A stretch of 64,000 bases of DNA from Thinopyrum elongatum (taxonomy: Eukaryota; Streptophyta; Magnoliopsida; Poales; Poaceae). Of this stretch, positions 20,901 through 33,979 are shown in pieces. The notes under the pieces were generated by a model that saw nothing but the letters and a program-made list of their open reading frames with translations, was not told the DNA's origin and searched no databases. Every line of letters begins with the position of its first letter. Position 1 is the first letter of the stretch. The position numbers and the translations under genes were made by a program. The stretch spans positions 55,677 through 119,676 of the forward strand of contig JAAAXO010000141.1 of NCBI GenBank assembly GCA_011799875.1. The letters are read 5' to 3'.

Positions 20901-22283
20901 AGTGGTATCAGATTCCCAGGTTGCTCGGTGAGATTTACAGTTTTTCGTAGTTTAGATCGAGTCTGTTCTTCATACATACAGTCCAGGAAAAAGCCAAAAA
21001 AAAATTTAGGGTTAGTTCATCATATCCGAACCAATCTGAGCCTTTGCATAATCTTTTTACGGTTTTTGCTTTGTTGAATTTGCGGTTGCATCGTCGTGTC
21101 AAGTTGCTGGTCTTAGCGTCTAGTTCTTTAGAGTTTCGAGTTCTGTTCACAAGTTGTCACGCCGCCGCCGCACCATCATCATCGCCCCAACCATATACCA
21201 CCACAGCTTATCTGCTATTTCTCTGAGTCCATATACCACCACCGATCCGAGTCCATATACCACCACCGATCCGAGTCCATATACCACCACCAATCCGAGC
21301 CCACATATACTACCGTCATATACCATCACCAGTCCGAGTTCCACCAGATTCATCTCTGCCACCAGTCCTAGTCCGAGTCCAGTATTTATTCCTTTATTTT
21401 AGAGTTCCAGATCACGCGATACTACGAGTCGTGAACAAGTCGGATTCCCCAATTTTCGTGCTACCCGCAGAAGAAAAATAGTTTCAGTTTCAAAAAAAAA
21501 AAACTAAGTCCGGAAAATTCTGGCTAGGCAGTTTTTAGACCATTTGTAGACTTTTTCGAAAAAAAAATTGTTGCGGAGCAAAAAAAAAAGAGGAAAAAAA
21601 AGTGCAAAAAAAAAAGAAAAAAATTCAGAGTGTGCTCCTCCCTTGTTTACGTGCAGCGCCGTGATTTTTGTTAGTGTTCTAGGCTCGCGTCTCTAGCACG
21701 GTCTAGCCTAGGACCAGCACAGTACCGTCGTTGAGAGTTTATTCAACATTGCATCTCTGAATTGATTATTGCTGACCCTTTTTGCTACCATATCATAAGC
21801 CTTCCCAGCTCCACATACATCTACCTCGTGCGTTTGACACCACCTGGCAATCGCTCTGTCCAAGCTCTGAGAGTTTTGACTACAAAGGTTGCCGATCACC
21901 ACCTGCTGCTGGGTAAGAACTGGTAAGAATTTGAGATTTGCTTGACGGATTTGTGACACCACACCACACCACCACCACTTTCTAGTAGTCTGTAGGATCA
22001 TATTCTTGTGTGTTTCTATTGCTGCTAACCATGGCAGGATCACAAGCCGACGAGATTGACTGGGAGAACATGACGAACAAGGAGTTGCATGATAAATTTC
22101 AGCAAATGATGAGTGGCCAGGTGGGAGATGTGCTAAACAGATTTGAAGAGGCCATGGAGAAGATAGATGGCATGGAGAAGTCGTTCGAGACAAAGCTGGA
22201 TAACAAGTTTAATGAATTGCTCACGCGTCTTCCCCAACCACCACCGGCTGCACCTGTCGCACCTCTGCAACGACAACAACAAC
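20901..22283 (+). mobile_element. Full family 1 leader and gag start
   Basis: This is the clearest complete leader in the plus orientation. It has the primer site 20903-20912 and a 24-bp tandem repeat (GAGTCCATATACCACCACCGAT type) at 21225-21300. A-rich tracts follow at about 21488-21630, then a C/T-rich stretch and Gag ATG at 22031. Gag runs 84 codons to CGACAACAACAAC and is cut by an inverted LTR terminus at 22284. Confidence 0.88.
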
Positions 22284-23209
22284 TGATAGAGGCGAGGGTG
22301 TCCCGATCTTTCGATGAGATGATATCTATCGTTTTTGGTGGAGTAGACTTTGACGATCCGACTACGAACGTGCGAGGACGTCGCGCCTTAGCAATCGCTA
22401 AACCAACTCCGAGAGGTTATTGACCACGCCGGAGCACAATCAACCTGACCCCGAGGGTCTATCTCCTGCAAGCAAACGAAGAACAAGCAAGAAACTAAGA
22501 TTTGCAATCTGGATATTGCGAATATAAGATGAAAGCTTTATTGATCGAGGTGGGGTTCTGTGACGTCTTGGTCTGGTCGTTGAACACAAACGAAGTACGC
22601 GAAGTTGCAGCTATGGCGAACTTTTAATCTAAACAAAACCCAAAGTCTAAACGATGCCCTAAGGGCTGTATATATGGAGGAAGAGGGGGGGGGGGATTTC
22701 GTGGCCCTTGAAGGAGGGGTCCGAAACCAACCCTATCTCTTGTTTCCCCACACATACGGACTCTAAAAATAGCCTATACTCAAGTATTTCGAAATTACAT
22801 GGGCCTGGCCCAATAATAAGGTGACGCAGCACCTATAATAGCCTCTGGACGAAATTTATGAAGTGGCATCTTGTATATTTCGTCCAAGGCTTCCTGCACT
22901 CCTTATGGTGGCTTCAAAGTCCTGAAATCATCACTTGTAACTCCGTTCTTGTTCCCCTTGCGCATGCCATCATCTCCATGCTTGAACTTGCTCCAAGGTT
23001 CCTCTTTCTTGTCCAAGCTAGGCCCTTCATTTGTAAGCAAAACAAATGTATCCAATTTAGGCAGCATCATATTCTCATGAACATTAGAATCATTACCAAG
23101 AAACGAAAGTACCTGATAATTTAATTGGCGTGCGCGAGCTCTAGTAATTGGTCCAGTATGTATAGCAGCAGGGGCTGTGGGTGTAACAATGGTATTGATG
23201 TCCTCATCA
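22284..23209 (-). repeat. Family 1 LTR, inverted (926 bp)
   Basis: Full LTR with an expanded G run near 22686. Several diagnostic bases are shared with the LTR at 45602 (for example GACCCCGAGGGTC and AGCAGCAGGGGC), marking a sub-lineage. Both termini are precise. U5 is joined to plus-strand gag and U3 to plus-strand pol. Flanking 5-mers are ACAAC and TTTCC, so there is no duplication. Confidence 0.92.
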
Positions 23210-26122
23210 TTTCCACAAGACGTGCCACCGGGATTACCACCTATTCGCGGGATTGAGCATCAGATTGACTTAATTCCCGGTGCTTCGTTGCCAAACCGTG
23301 CGCCATACCGTACCAATCCAGAGGAGACGAAGGAGATTATGCGTCAAGTACAGGAGTTGCTGGACAAAGGTTATATACGCGAATCCCTTAGTCCTTGTGC
23401 TGTTCCTATTATTCTAGTGCCGAAAAAGGATGGTACATCGCGTATGTGTGTTGATTGTAGAGGCATTAATAATATTACTATTCGTTATCGTCATCCTATT
23501 CCTAGACTAGATGATATGCTTGATGAATTGAGTGGCTCTACAATATTCTCCAAAGTTGATTTGCGTAGTGGATACCATCAAATTCGTATGAAATTGGGGG
23601 ATGAATGGAAAACAGCATTTAAAACAAAGTTTGGATTATATGAGTGGTTAGCCATGCCTTTTGGGTTAACTAATGCACCTAGTACTTTCATGAGATTAAT
23701 GAACGAAGTTTTACGTGCTTTCATTGGACGATTTGTGGTAGTCTATTTTGATGATATACTGATTTATAGCAGATCTTTGGAGGAACATTTGGAACATTTA
23801 CGTGCTGTTTTTATTGCTTTACGTGATGCACGTTTGTTTGGTAACCTTGGGAAGTGCACCTTTTGCACCGACCGAGTATCTTTTCTTGGCTATGTTGTTA
23901 CTCCACAGGGATTTGAAGTTGATAAAGCCAAGATTGAAGCTATTGAGAGTTGGCCACAGCCCAAAACGGTCACTCAAGTGAGGAGTTTTCTTGGACTCGC
24001 TGGTTTCTATAGGCGTTTTGTGAGAGATTTCAGCACCATTGCTGCACCTCTCAATGAGCTTACAAAGAAGGATGTGCCTTTTGTTTGGGGTACCTCACAG
24101 GAAGAAGCCTTCACGGTATTGAAAGATAAGTTGACACATGCTCCTTTACTCCAACTTCCTGATTTTAATAAGACTTTTGAGCTTGAATGTGATGCTAGTG
24201 GAATTGGATTAGGAGGTGTTTTATTACAAGATGGCAAACCTGTTGCATACTTTTCTGAAAAATTGAGTGGGCCTAGTCTGAACTATTCTACTTATGATAA
24301 AGAATTATATGCTCTTGTTCGGACCTTAGAAACATGGCAACATTATTTATGGCCCAAAGAATTTGTTATACATTCTGATCATGAATCTTTGAAACACATT
24401 AAAAGTCAAGCAAAATTGAACCGTAGACATGCTAAATGGGTTGAATTTATTGAGACTTTCCCTTATGTCATTAAACACAAGAAGGGTAAAGAAAATGTTA
24501 TTGCTGATGCATTGTCTCGTCGTTATACTATGCTTTCACAACTTGACTTTAAAAAATTTGGTTTGGAGACCATCAAAGATCAATATGTGCATGATGCTGA
24601 ATTTAAAGATGTATTGCAGAATTGTAAGGAAGGGAGAACATGGAACAAGTTCGTCGTTAACGATGGATTTGTGTTTCGTGCTAACAAGCTATGCATTCCA
24701 GCTAGCTCTGTTCGTCTTTTGTTGTTGCAGGAAGCGCATGGAGGAGGATTAATGGGACACTTTGGCGTGAAGAAGACGGAGGATATACTTGCCACACATT
24801 TCTTTTGGCCAAAGATGAGACGGGATGTTGAGCGTTTTGTTGCTCGTTGCACTACATGTCAAAAAGCTAAGTCACGACTCAATCCTCATGGTTTATATAT
24901 GCCTTTGCCTGTACCTAGTGTTCCTTGGGAGGATATATCTATGGACTTTGTTTTAGGTTTACCTCGAACAAAGAAGGGGAGGGATAGCATATTTGTTGTC
25001 GTGGATAGGTTCTCGAAAATGGCACACTTTATACCATGTCATAAAAGCGATGATGCTGTTAATGTTGCTGATTTGTTCTTTCGTGAAATTATACGCTTGC
25101 ATGGTGTGCCAAATACTATTGTTTCAGATCGTGATACTAAATTTCTTAGCCACTTTTGGAGATGTTTATGGGCTAAGTTGGGGACTAAACTGCTTTTTAG
25201 TACTACATGTCACCCCCAAACTGATGGACAAACTGAAGTAGTCAATAGAACATTGTCTACTATGCTTAGGGCTGTTTTGAAGAATAACAAGAAAATGTGG
25301 GAAGAATGCTTGTCTCATATTGAATTTGCTTATAATCGTTCATTGCATTCTACTACTAAGATGTGTCCTTTTGAAATTGTGTATGGTTTCCTTCCTCGTG
25401 CACCAATTGATTTGTTGCCTCTTACATCTTCGGAGAAGGTTAATTTTGATGCTAAACAACGTGCTGAATTGATCTTAAAAATGCATGAGTTAACTAAGGA
25501 GAACATTGAGCGTATGAATGCTAAATATAAACTTGCTGGAGATAAGGGTAGAAAACATTTTGTGTTTGCACCTGGAGATCTTGTTTGGTTACATTTGCGT
25601 AAGGATAGATTTCCTGATTTGCGCAAATCAAAGCTAATGCCACGTGCTGATGGTCCTTTTAAGGTGTTAGAGAAAATAAATGATAATGCATATAAACTTG
25701 AGCTGCCTGCAGATTTTGGGGTTAGTCCCACTTTTAACATTGCAGATCTGAAGCCTTATTTGGGTGAGGAAGATGAGCTTCCGTCGAGGACGACTTCATT
25801 TCAAGAAAGGGAGGATGATGAGGACATCAATACCATTGTTACACCCACAGCCCCTGCTTCTATACAGACTGGACCAATTACTAGAGCTCGCGCACGCCAA
25901 TTAAAATATCAGGTACTTTCGTTTCTTGGTAATGATTCTAAAGTTCATGAGAATATGATGCTGCCTAAATTGGATACATTTGTTTTGCTTACAAATGAAG
26001 GGCCTAGCTTGGACAAGAAAGAGGAACCTTGGAGCAAGTTCAAGCATGGAGATGATGGCATGCACAAGGGGAACAAGAACGGAGTTACAAGTGATGATTT
26101 CAGGACTTTGAAGCCACCATAA
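23210..26122 (+). pseudogene. 5'-truncated pol (RT-RH-IN-CR tail)
   Basis: Begins at TTTCCACAAGACGTGCC, equivalent to 7211 of the intact copy. Gag and protease are absent. The frame is open to TAA 26120-26122 and keeps YFDDI, the RNase H aspartates, the HHCC finger and D,D,E catalytic residues, and the [10 protein letters not shown] tail inside the LTR. An upstream in-frame ATG exists only because the inverted LTR happens to be open in that frame, so a natural product is unlikely. It was presumably once part of an autonomous copy. Confidence 0.85.
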
Positions 26123-26737
26123 TGAGTGAAGGAAGCCTTGGACGAAATATACAAGATGTCACTTCATAAATTTCGTCCAGAGGCTATTATAGGTGCTGCG
26201 TTACCTTATTATTGGGCCAGGCCCATGTAATTTCGAAATACTTGAGTATAGGCTGTTTTTAGAGTCCGTATGTGTGGGGAAACAAGAGATAGGGTTGGTT
26301 TCGGACCCCTCCTTCAAGGGCCACGAAATCCCCTCCTCTTCCTCCATATATACAGCCCTTAGGGCACCGTTTAGACTTTGGGTTTTGTTTAGATTAAAAG
26401 TTCGCCATAGCTGCAACTTCGCGTACTTCGTTTGTGTTCAACGACCAGACCAAGACGTCACAGAACCCCACCTTGATCAACAAAGCTTTCATCTTATATT
26501 CGCAATATCCAGATTGCAAATCTTAGTTTCTTGCTTGTTCTTCGTTTGCTTGCAGGAGATAGACCCTCGTGGTCAGGTTGATTGTGGTCCGGCGTGGTCA
26601 ATAACCTCTCGGAGTTGGTTTAGCGATTGCTAAGGCGCGACGTCCTCGCACGTTCGTAGTTGGATCGTCAAAGTCTACTCCACCAAAAACGATAGCTATC
26701 ATCTCATCGAAAGATCGGGACACCCTCGCCTCTATCA
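25816..26737 (+). repeat. Family 1 LTR, full length (922 bp)
   Basis: It follows pol and the variant polypurine tract AAGAAAGGGAGGA normally. Its end is joined to TCGTACCTGAAGTGG, which is gag in the opposite orientation. The window changes overall orientation at this point. Confidence 0.92.
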
Positions 26738-28319
26738 TCGTACCTGAAGTGGTGGTGCAGACCTACCATTGCGATTATTTGCATGTGGACGACCTGGTGC
26801 TGGTGGTTGCACGTAGTTATGATTTTGATCAACCTCATCCTCATAATTGCCCGCGTAATCATCCTCCTCCTCGGCACCAGCAGCAGCAGGAGCAGGAGCC
26901 AAAGAAGCATCAACAGTAGGTACAGCAGCACCAGAAGTTTGGCCATCCTCAAGAGGAACACGCTTCGCTCGTCCGAACTGATTTGGAAGGGGGCGTTGTT
27001 GTTGTCGTTGCAGAGGTGCGACAGGTGCAGCCGGTGGTGGTTGGGGAAGACGCGTGAGCAATTCATTAAACTTGTTATCCAGCTTTGTCTCGAACGACTT
27101 CTCCATGCCATCTATCTTCTCCATGGCCTCTTCAAATCTGTTTAGCACATCTCCCACCTGGCCACTCATCATTTGCTGAAATTTATCATGCAACTCCTTG
27201 TTCGTCATGTTCTCCCAGTCAATCTCGTCGGCTTGTGATCCTGCCATGATTAGCAGCAATAGAAACACACAAGAATATGATCCTACAGACTACTAGAAAG
27301 TGGTGGTGGTGTGGTGTGGTGTCACAAATCCGTCAAGCAAATCTCAAATTCTTACCAGTTCTTACCCAGCAGCAGGTGGTGATCGGCAACCTTTGTAGTC
27401 AAAACTCTCAGAGCTTGGACAGAGCGATTGCCAGGTGGTGTCAAACGCACGATGTAGATGTATGTGGAGCTGGGAAGGCTTATGATATGGTAGCAAAAAG
27501 GGTCAGCAATAATCAATTCAGAGATGCAATGTTGAATAAACTCTCAACGACGGTACTGTGCTGGTCCTAGGCTAGACCGTGCTAGAGACGCGAGCCTAGA
27601 ACACTAACAAAAATCACGGCGCTGCACGTAAACAAGGGAGGAGCACACTCTGAATTTTTTTCTTTTTTTTTGCACTTTTTTTTTTGAAAAAGTCTACAAA
27701 TGGTCTAAAAACTGCCTAGCCAGAATTTTCCAGAAACTGGAACTATTTTTCTTCTGCGGGTAGCACGAAAATTGGCGAATCCGACTTGTTCACGACTCGT
27801 AGTATCGCGTGATCTGGAACTCTAAAATAAAGGAATAAATACTGGACTCGGACTAGGACTGGTGGCAGAGATGAATCTGGTGGAACTCGGACTGGTGATG
27901 GTATATGACGGTAGTATATGTGGGCTCGGATTGGTGGTGGTATATGGACTCGGATCGGTGGTGGTATATGGACTCGGATCGGTGGTGGTATATGGACTCA
28001 GAGAAATAGCAGATAAGCTGTGGTGGTATATGGTAGGGGCGATGATGATGGTGCGGCGGCGGCGTGACAACTTGTGAACAGAACTCGAAACTCTAAAGAA
28101 CTAGACGCTAAGACCAGCAACTTGACACGACGATGCAACCGCAAATTCAACAAAGCAAAAACCCTAAAAAGATTATGCAAAGGCTCAGATTGGTTCGGAT
28201 ATGATGAACTAACCCTAATTTTTTTTTGTCGCTTTTTTTTTGGACAATACGTAAGAAAATAAGTCTAATCTAGGGAAAACTGGAAATTCTCACCGAGCAA
28301 CCTGAAAACTGATACCACT
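26738..28319 (-). mobile_element. Inverted gag start plus leader, hybrid type
   Basis: Minus-strand leader with family 2-type primer end (GAAAACTGATACCACT just before the LTR) switching to family 1 in the A-rich tract near 28220. It then has the 24-bp repeats (three copies) and Gag ATG at 27247. Gag reads about 170 codons ([13 protein letters not shown]...) and is cut by the LTR terminus at 26737. Confidence 0.85.
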
Positions 28320-29231
28320 TGATAGAGGCGAGGGTGTCCCGATCTTTCGATGAGATGGTAACTATCGATTTGGTGGAGCCGACTTTGATGATCCGACTAC
28401 AAACGTGCACGACGTTGCGCCTTAGCAATCGCTAAACCAATCTCCTGAGCTTACTGACGATGCCGGAAGCACGATCAACCTGACCACGAAGGTCTATTCC
28501 TGCACGCAATCGAAGAACAAGCAAGAATATGATAATGCAATCTGAATATTGCGAATATAGATGAAGTATTGATAATGGTGGGGATCCGAAAGCGGTCTTG
28601 GTCTGGTCGTTGGACACAAACGAAGTACACGAAGTTGCAATGGCTAACTTTTAACTAAACAAATCCCAAAGTCTAAACGGTGCCCTAAGGGCTGTATATA
28701 TGGAGGAAGAGGAGGAGATTTCGTGGCCCTTGAAGGAGGGGTCCGAAACCAACCCTATCTCTTGTTTCCCCACACATACGGACTCTAAAAACAGCCTATA
28801 CTCAAGTATTTCGAAATTACATGGGCCTGGCCCAATAATAAGGTGACGCAGCACCTATAATAGCCTCTGGACGAAATTTATGAAGTGACATCTTGTATAT
28901 TTCGTCCAAGGCTTCCTTCACTCATTATGGTGGCTTCAAAGTCCTGAAATCATCACTTGTAACTCCGTTCTTGTTCCCCTTGTGCATGCCATCATCTCCA
29001 TGCTTGAACTTGCTCCAAGGTTCCTCTTTCTTGTCCAAGCTAGGGCCTTCATTTGTAAGCAAAACAAATGTATCCAATTTAGGCAGCATCATATTCTCAT
29101 GAACTTTAGAATCATTACCAAGAAACGAAAGTACCTGATAATTAAATTGGCGTGCGCGAGCTCTAGTAATTGGTCCAGTATGTATAGAAGCAGGGGCTGT
29201 GGGTGTAACAATGGTATTGATGTCCTCATCA
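28320..29231 (-). repeat. Hybrid LTR: family 1 U3, family 2 R-U5 (912 bp)
   Basis: Same hybrid structure as 19001-19912, with the switch at about 28665. Both sides are in normal context (primer site to the left, polypurine tract complement TCCTCCCCTTCTTG to the right). On the minus strand it joins the 3' end of one internal region to the 5' end of another, a shared LTR as in tandem elements. Confidence 0.88.
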
Positions 29232-30128
29232 TCCTCCCCTTCTTGAAATGAAGTCGTCCTCGACGGAAGCTCATCTTCCTCACCCAAATAAGGCTTCAGA
29301 TCTGCAATGTTAAAAGTGGGACTAACCCCAAAATCTGCAGGCAGCTCAAGTTTATATGCATTATCATTTATTTTCTCTAACACCTTAAAAGGACCATCAG
29401 CATGTGGCATTAGCTTTGATTTGCGCAAATCAGGAAATATATCCTTACGCAAATGTAACCAAACAAGATCTCCAGGTGCAAACACAACATGTTTTCTACC
29501 CTTATCTCCAGCAAGTTTATATTTAGCATTCATACGCTCAATGTTCTCCTTAGTTAACTCATGCATTTTTAAGATCAATTCAGCACGTTGTTTAGCATCA
29601 AAATTAACCTTCTCCGAAGATGGAAGAGGCAACAAATCAATTGGTGCACGAGGAAGGAAACCATACACAATTTCAAAAGGACACATCTTAGTAGTAGAAT
29701 GCAATGAACGATTATAAGCAAATTCAATATGAGGCAAGCATTCTTCCCACATTTTCTTGTTATTCTTCAAAACAGCCCTAAGCATAGTAGACAATGTTCT
29801 ATTGACTACTTCAGTTTGTCCATCAGTTTGGGGGTGACATGTAGTACTAAAAAGCAGTTTAGTCCCCAGCTTAGCCCATAAACATCTCCAAAAGTGGCTA
29901 AGAAATTTAGTATCACGATCTGAAACAATAGTATTTGGCACACCATGCAAGCGTATAATTTCACGAAAGAACAAATCAGCAACATTAACAGCATCATCGC
30001 TTTTATGACATGGTATAAAGTGTGCCATTTTCGAGAACCTATCCACGACAACAAATATGCTATCCCTCCCCTTCTTTGTTCGAGGTAAACCTAAAACAAA
30101 GTCCATAGATATATCCTCCCAAGGAACA
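28925..30128 (-). pseudogene. Integrase C-terminal half and CR tail fragment
   Basis: Minus-strand pol from the integrase catalytic core ([13 protein letters not shown]) through [16 protein letters not shown] and the GPF motif to the tail inside the LTR. The frame is open but lacks everything upstream, being cut at ATATCCTCCCAAGGAACA by an LTR terminus. One tail residue differs from other copies (RQFNYQ for RQLKYQ). Confidence 0.85.
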
Positions 30129-31050
30129 TGATAGAGGCGAGGGTGTCCCGATCTTTCGATGAGATGATAGCTATCGTTTTTGGTGGAGTAGACTTTGACG
30201 ATCCGACTACGAACGTGCGAGGACGTCGCGCCTTAGCAATCGCTAAACCAACTCCGAGAGGTTATTGACCACGCCGGAGCACAATCAACCTGACCACGAG
30301 GGTCTATCTCCTGCAAGCAAACGAAGAACAAGCAAGAAACTAAGATTTGCAATCTGGATATTGGGAATATAAGATGAGAGCTTTATTGATCAAGGTGGGG
30401 TTCTGTGACGTCTTGGTCTGGTCGTTGAACACAAACGAAGTACGCGAAGTTGCAGCTATGGCGAACTTTTAATCTAAACAAAACCCAAAGTCTAAACGGT
30501 GCCCTAAGGGCTGTATATATGGAGGAAGAGGAGGGGATTTCGTGGCCCTTGAAGGAGGGGTCCGAAACCAACCCTATCTCTTGTTTCCCCACACATACGG
30601 ACTCTAAAAACAGCCTATACTCAAGTATTTCGAAATTACATGGGCCTGGCCCAATAATAAGGTGACGCAGCACCTATAATAGCCTCTGGACGAAATTTAT
30701 GAAGTGACATCTTGTATATTTCGTCCAAGGCTTCCTGCACTCATTATGGTGGCTTCAAAGTCCTGAAATCATCACTTGTAACTCCATTCTTGTTCCCCTT
30801 GTGCATGCCATCATCTCCATGCTTGAACTTGCTCCAAGGTTCCTCTTTCTTGTCCAAGCTAGGGCCTTCATTTGTAAGCAAAACAAATGTATCCAATTTA
30901 GGCAGCATCATATTCTCATGAACTTTAGAATCATTACCAAGAAACGAAAGTACCTGATAATTTAATTGGCGTGCGCGAGCTCTAGTAATTGGTCCAGTAT
31001 GTATAGAAGCAGGGGCTGTGGGTGTAACAATGGTATTGATGTCCTCATCA
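30129..31050 (-). repeat. Family 1 LTR, inverted (922 bp)
   Basis: Full LTR. The U5 end is joined to the integrase fragment (flank GAACA) and the U3 start to minus-strand gag (flank GATAT). No duplication. Confidence 0.92.
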
Positions 31051-32720
31051 GATATATATCAGGAACATATCTACCCTCGAATGGTGGAATATTCAATTTT
31101 AATTTAGGAAGATGGTCATGATCTCGTACCTGAAGTGGTGGTGCAGACCTACCATTGCGATTATTTGCATGTGGACGACCTGGTGCTGGTGGTTGCACGT
31201 AGTTATGATTTTGATCAACCTCATCCTCATAATCGCCCGCGTAATCATCCTCCTCCTCGGCACCAGCAGCAGCAGGAGCAGAAGCCAAAGAAGCATCAAC
31301 AGTAGGTACAGCAGCACCAGAAGTTTGGCCATCCTCAAGAGGAACACGCTTCGCTCGTCCGAACTGATTTGGAAGGGGGCGTTGTTGTTGTCGTTGTAGA
31401 GGTGCGACAGGTGCAGCCGGTGGTGGTTGGGGAAGATGCGTGAGCAATTCATTAAACTTGTTATCCAGCTTTGTCTCGAACGACTTCTCCATGCCATCTA
31501 TCTTCTCCATGGCCTCTTCAAATCTGTTTAGCACATCTCCCACCTGGCCACTCATCATTTGCTGAAATTTATCATGAAACTCCTTGTTCGTCATGTTCTC
31601 CCATTCAATCTCGTCGGCTTGTGATCCTGCCATGGTTAGCAGCAATAGAAACACACAAGAATATGATCCTACAGACTACTAGAAAGTGGTGGTGGTGTGG
31701 TGTGGTGTCACAAATCCGTCAAGCAAATCTCAAATTCTTACCAGTTCTTACCCAGCAGCAGGTGGTGATCGGCAACCTTTGTAGTCAAAACTCTCAGAGC
31801 TTGGACAGAGCGATTGCCAGGTGGTGTCAAACGCACGATGTAGATGTATGTGGAGCTGGGAAGGCTTATGATATGGTAGCAAAAAGGGTCAGCAATAATC
31901 AATTCAGAGATGCAATGTTGAATAAACTCTCAACGACGGTACTGTGCTGGTCCTAGGCTAGACCGTGCTAGAGACGCGAGCCTAGAACACTAACAAAAAT
32001 CACGGCGCTGCACGTAAACAAGGGAGTAGCACACTCTGAATTTTTTTAAATTTTTTTTGCACTTTTTTTTTTGCTCCGCAACAAATTTTTTTTCGAAAAA
32101 GTCTACAAATGGTCTAAAAACTGCCTAGCCAGAATTTTCCAGACTGGGGAATTTTTTTTTTTTTTTGAAACTGGAACTATTTTTCTTCTGCGGGTAGCAC
32201 GAAAATTGGGGAATCCGACTTGTTCACGACTCGTAGTATCGCGTGATCTGGAACTCTAAAATAAAGGAATAAATACTGGACTCGGACTAGGACTGGTGGC
32301 AGAGATGAATATGGTGGAACTCGGACTGGTGATGGTATATGACGGTAGTATATGTGGGCTCGGATTGGTGGTGGTATATGGACTCGGATCGGTGGTGGTA
32401 TCTGGACTCGGATCGGTGGTGGTATATGGTAGGGGCGATGATGATGGTGCGGCGGCGGCGTGACAACTTGTGAACAGAACTTGCAACTCTAAAGAACTAG
32501 ACGCTAAGACCAGCAACTTGACACGACGATGCAACCGCAAATTCAACAAAGCAAAAACCCTAAAAAGATTACGCAAAGGCTCAGATTGGTTCGGATTTGA
32601 TGAACTAACCCTAAATTTTTTTTTTGGCTTTTTCCTGGACTGTAGGTATGAAGAACAGACTCGATCTAAACTACGAAAAACTGTAAATCTCACTGAGCAA
32701 CCTGGGAATCTGATACCACT
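31051..32720 (-). mobile_element. Inverted gag fragment plus full leader
   Basis: Minus strand: primer site (TCTGATACCACT before the LTR), family 1 leader with T/A-rich tracts near 32040-32165, and Gag ATG at 31633. Gag is open for about 194 codons to GTTCCTGATATATATC and then cut by the LTR start. The frame reads on into the LTR for a few codons in an unrelated frame. Confidence 0.85.
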
Positions 32721-33642
32721 TGATAGAGGCGAGGGTGTCCCGATCTTTCGATGAGATGATAGCTATCGTTTTTGGTGGAGTAGACTTTGACGATCCGACT
32801 ACGAACGTGCGAGGACGTCGCGCCTTAGCAATCGCTAAACCAACTCTGAGAGGTTATTGACCACGCCGGAGCACAATCAACCTGACCACGAGGGTCTATC
32901 TCCTGCAAGCAAACGAAGAACAAGCAAGAAACTAAGATTTGCAATCTGGATATTGCGAATATAAGATGAAAGCTTTATTGATCAAGGTGGGGTTCTGTGA
33001 CGTCTTGGTCTGGTCGTTGAACACAAACGAAGTACGCGAAGTTGCAGCTATGGCGAACTTTTAATCTAAACAAAACCCAAAGTCTAAACGGTGCCCTAAG
33101 GGCTGTATATATGGAGGAAGAGGAGGGGATTTCATGGCCCTTGAAGGAGGGGTCCGAAACCAACCCTATCTCTTGTTTCCCCACACATACGGACTCTAAA
33201 AACAGCCTATACTCAAGTATTTCGAAATTACATGGGCCTGGCCCAATAAAAAGGTGACGCAGCACCTATAATAGCCTCTGGACGAAATTTATGAAGTGAC
33301 ATCTTGTATATTTCGTCCAAGGCTTCCTGCACTCATTATGGTGGCTTCAAAGTCCTGAAATCATCACTTGTAACTCCGTTCTTGTTCCCCTTGTGCATGC
33401 CATCATCTCCATGCTTGAACTTGCTCCAAGGTTCCTCTTTCTTGTCCAAGCTAGGCCCTTCATTTGTAAGCAAAACAAATGTATCCAATTTAGGCAGCAT
33501 CATATTCTCATGAACTTTAGAATCATTACCAAGAAACGAAAGTACCTGATATTTTAATTGGCGTGCGCGAGCTCTAGTAATTGGTCCAGTATGTATAGAA
33601 GCAGGGGCTGTGGGTGTAACAATGGTATTGATGTCCTCATCA
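32721..33642 (-). repeat. Family 1 LTR, inverted (922 bp)
   Basis: Normal primer side at 32720. U3 start joined to leader sequence CTGAGTCCATATA (minus strand), the same junction as at 3700/3701 on the plus strand. Confidence 0.92.
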
Positions 33643-33979
33643 TATATGGACTCAGAGAAATAGCAGATAAGCTGTGGTGGTATATGGTAGGGGCGATGAT
33701 GATGGTGCGGCGGCGGCGTGACAACTTGTGAACAGAACTCGTAACTCTAAAGAACTAGACGCTAAGACCAGCAACTTGACACGACGATGCAACCACAAAT
33801 TCAACAAAGCAAAAACCCTAAAAAGATTATGCAAAGGCTCAGATTGGTTCGGATATGATGAACTAACCCTAAATTTTTTTTTTTGGCTTTTTCCTGGACT
33901 GTAGGTATGAAAAACAGACTCGATCTAAACTACGAAAAACTGTAAATCTCACCGAGCAACCTGGGAATCTGATACCACT
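33643..33979 (-). mobile_element. Primer site and truncated leader (337 bp), mirror of 3365-3700
   Basis: Minus-strand copy of the short LTR-leader-LTR unit: same primer site, same leader extent, same end point at CATATA. It differs from 3365-3700 by only a few bases. Confidence 0.88.

Noticed and set aside
21225..21305. Possible CRISPR-like array or satellite
   Set aside because: Only two to three contiguous 24-bp units without spacers, inside a retrotransposon leader.
23177..26122. A 981-codon gene with its own start
   Set aside because: The apparent N-terminus lies in an inverted LTR that happens to be open in this frame. The real coding part is 5'-truncated pol.
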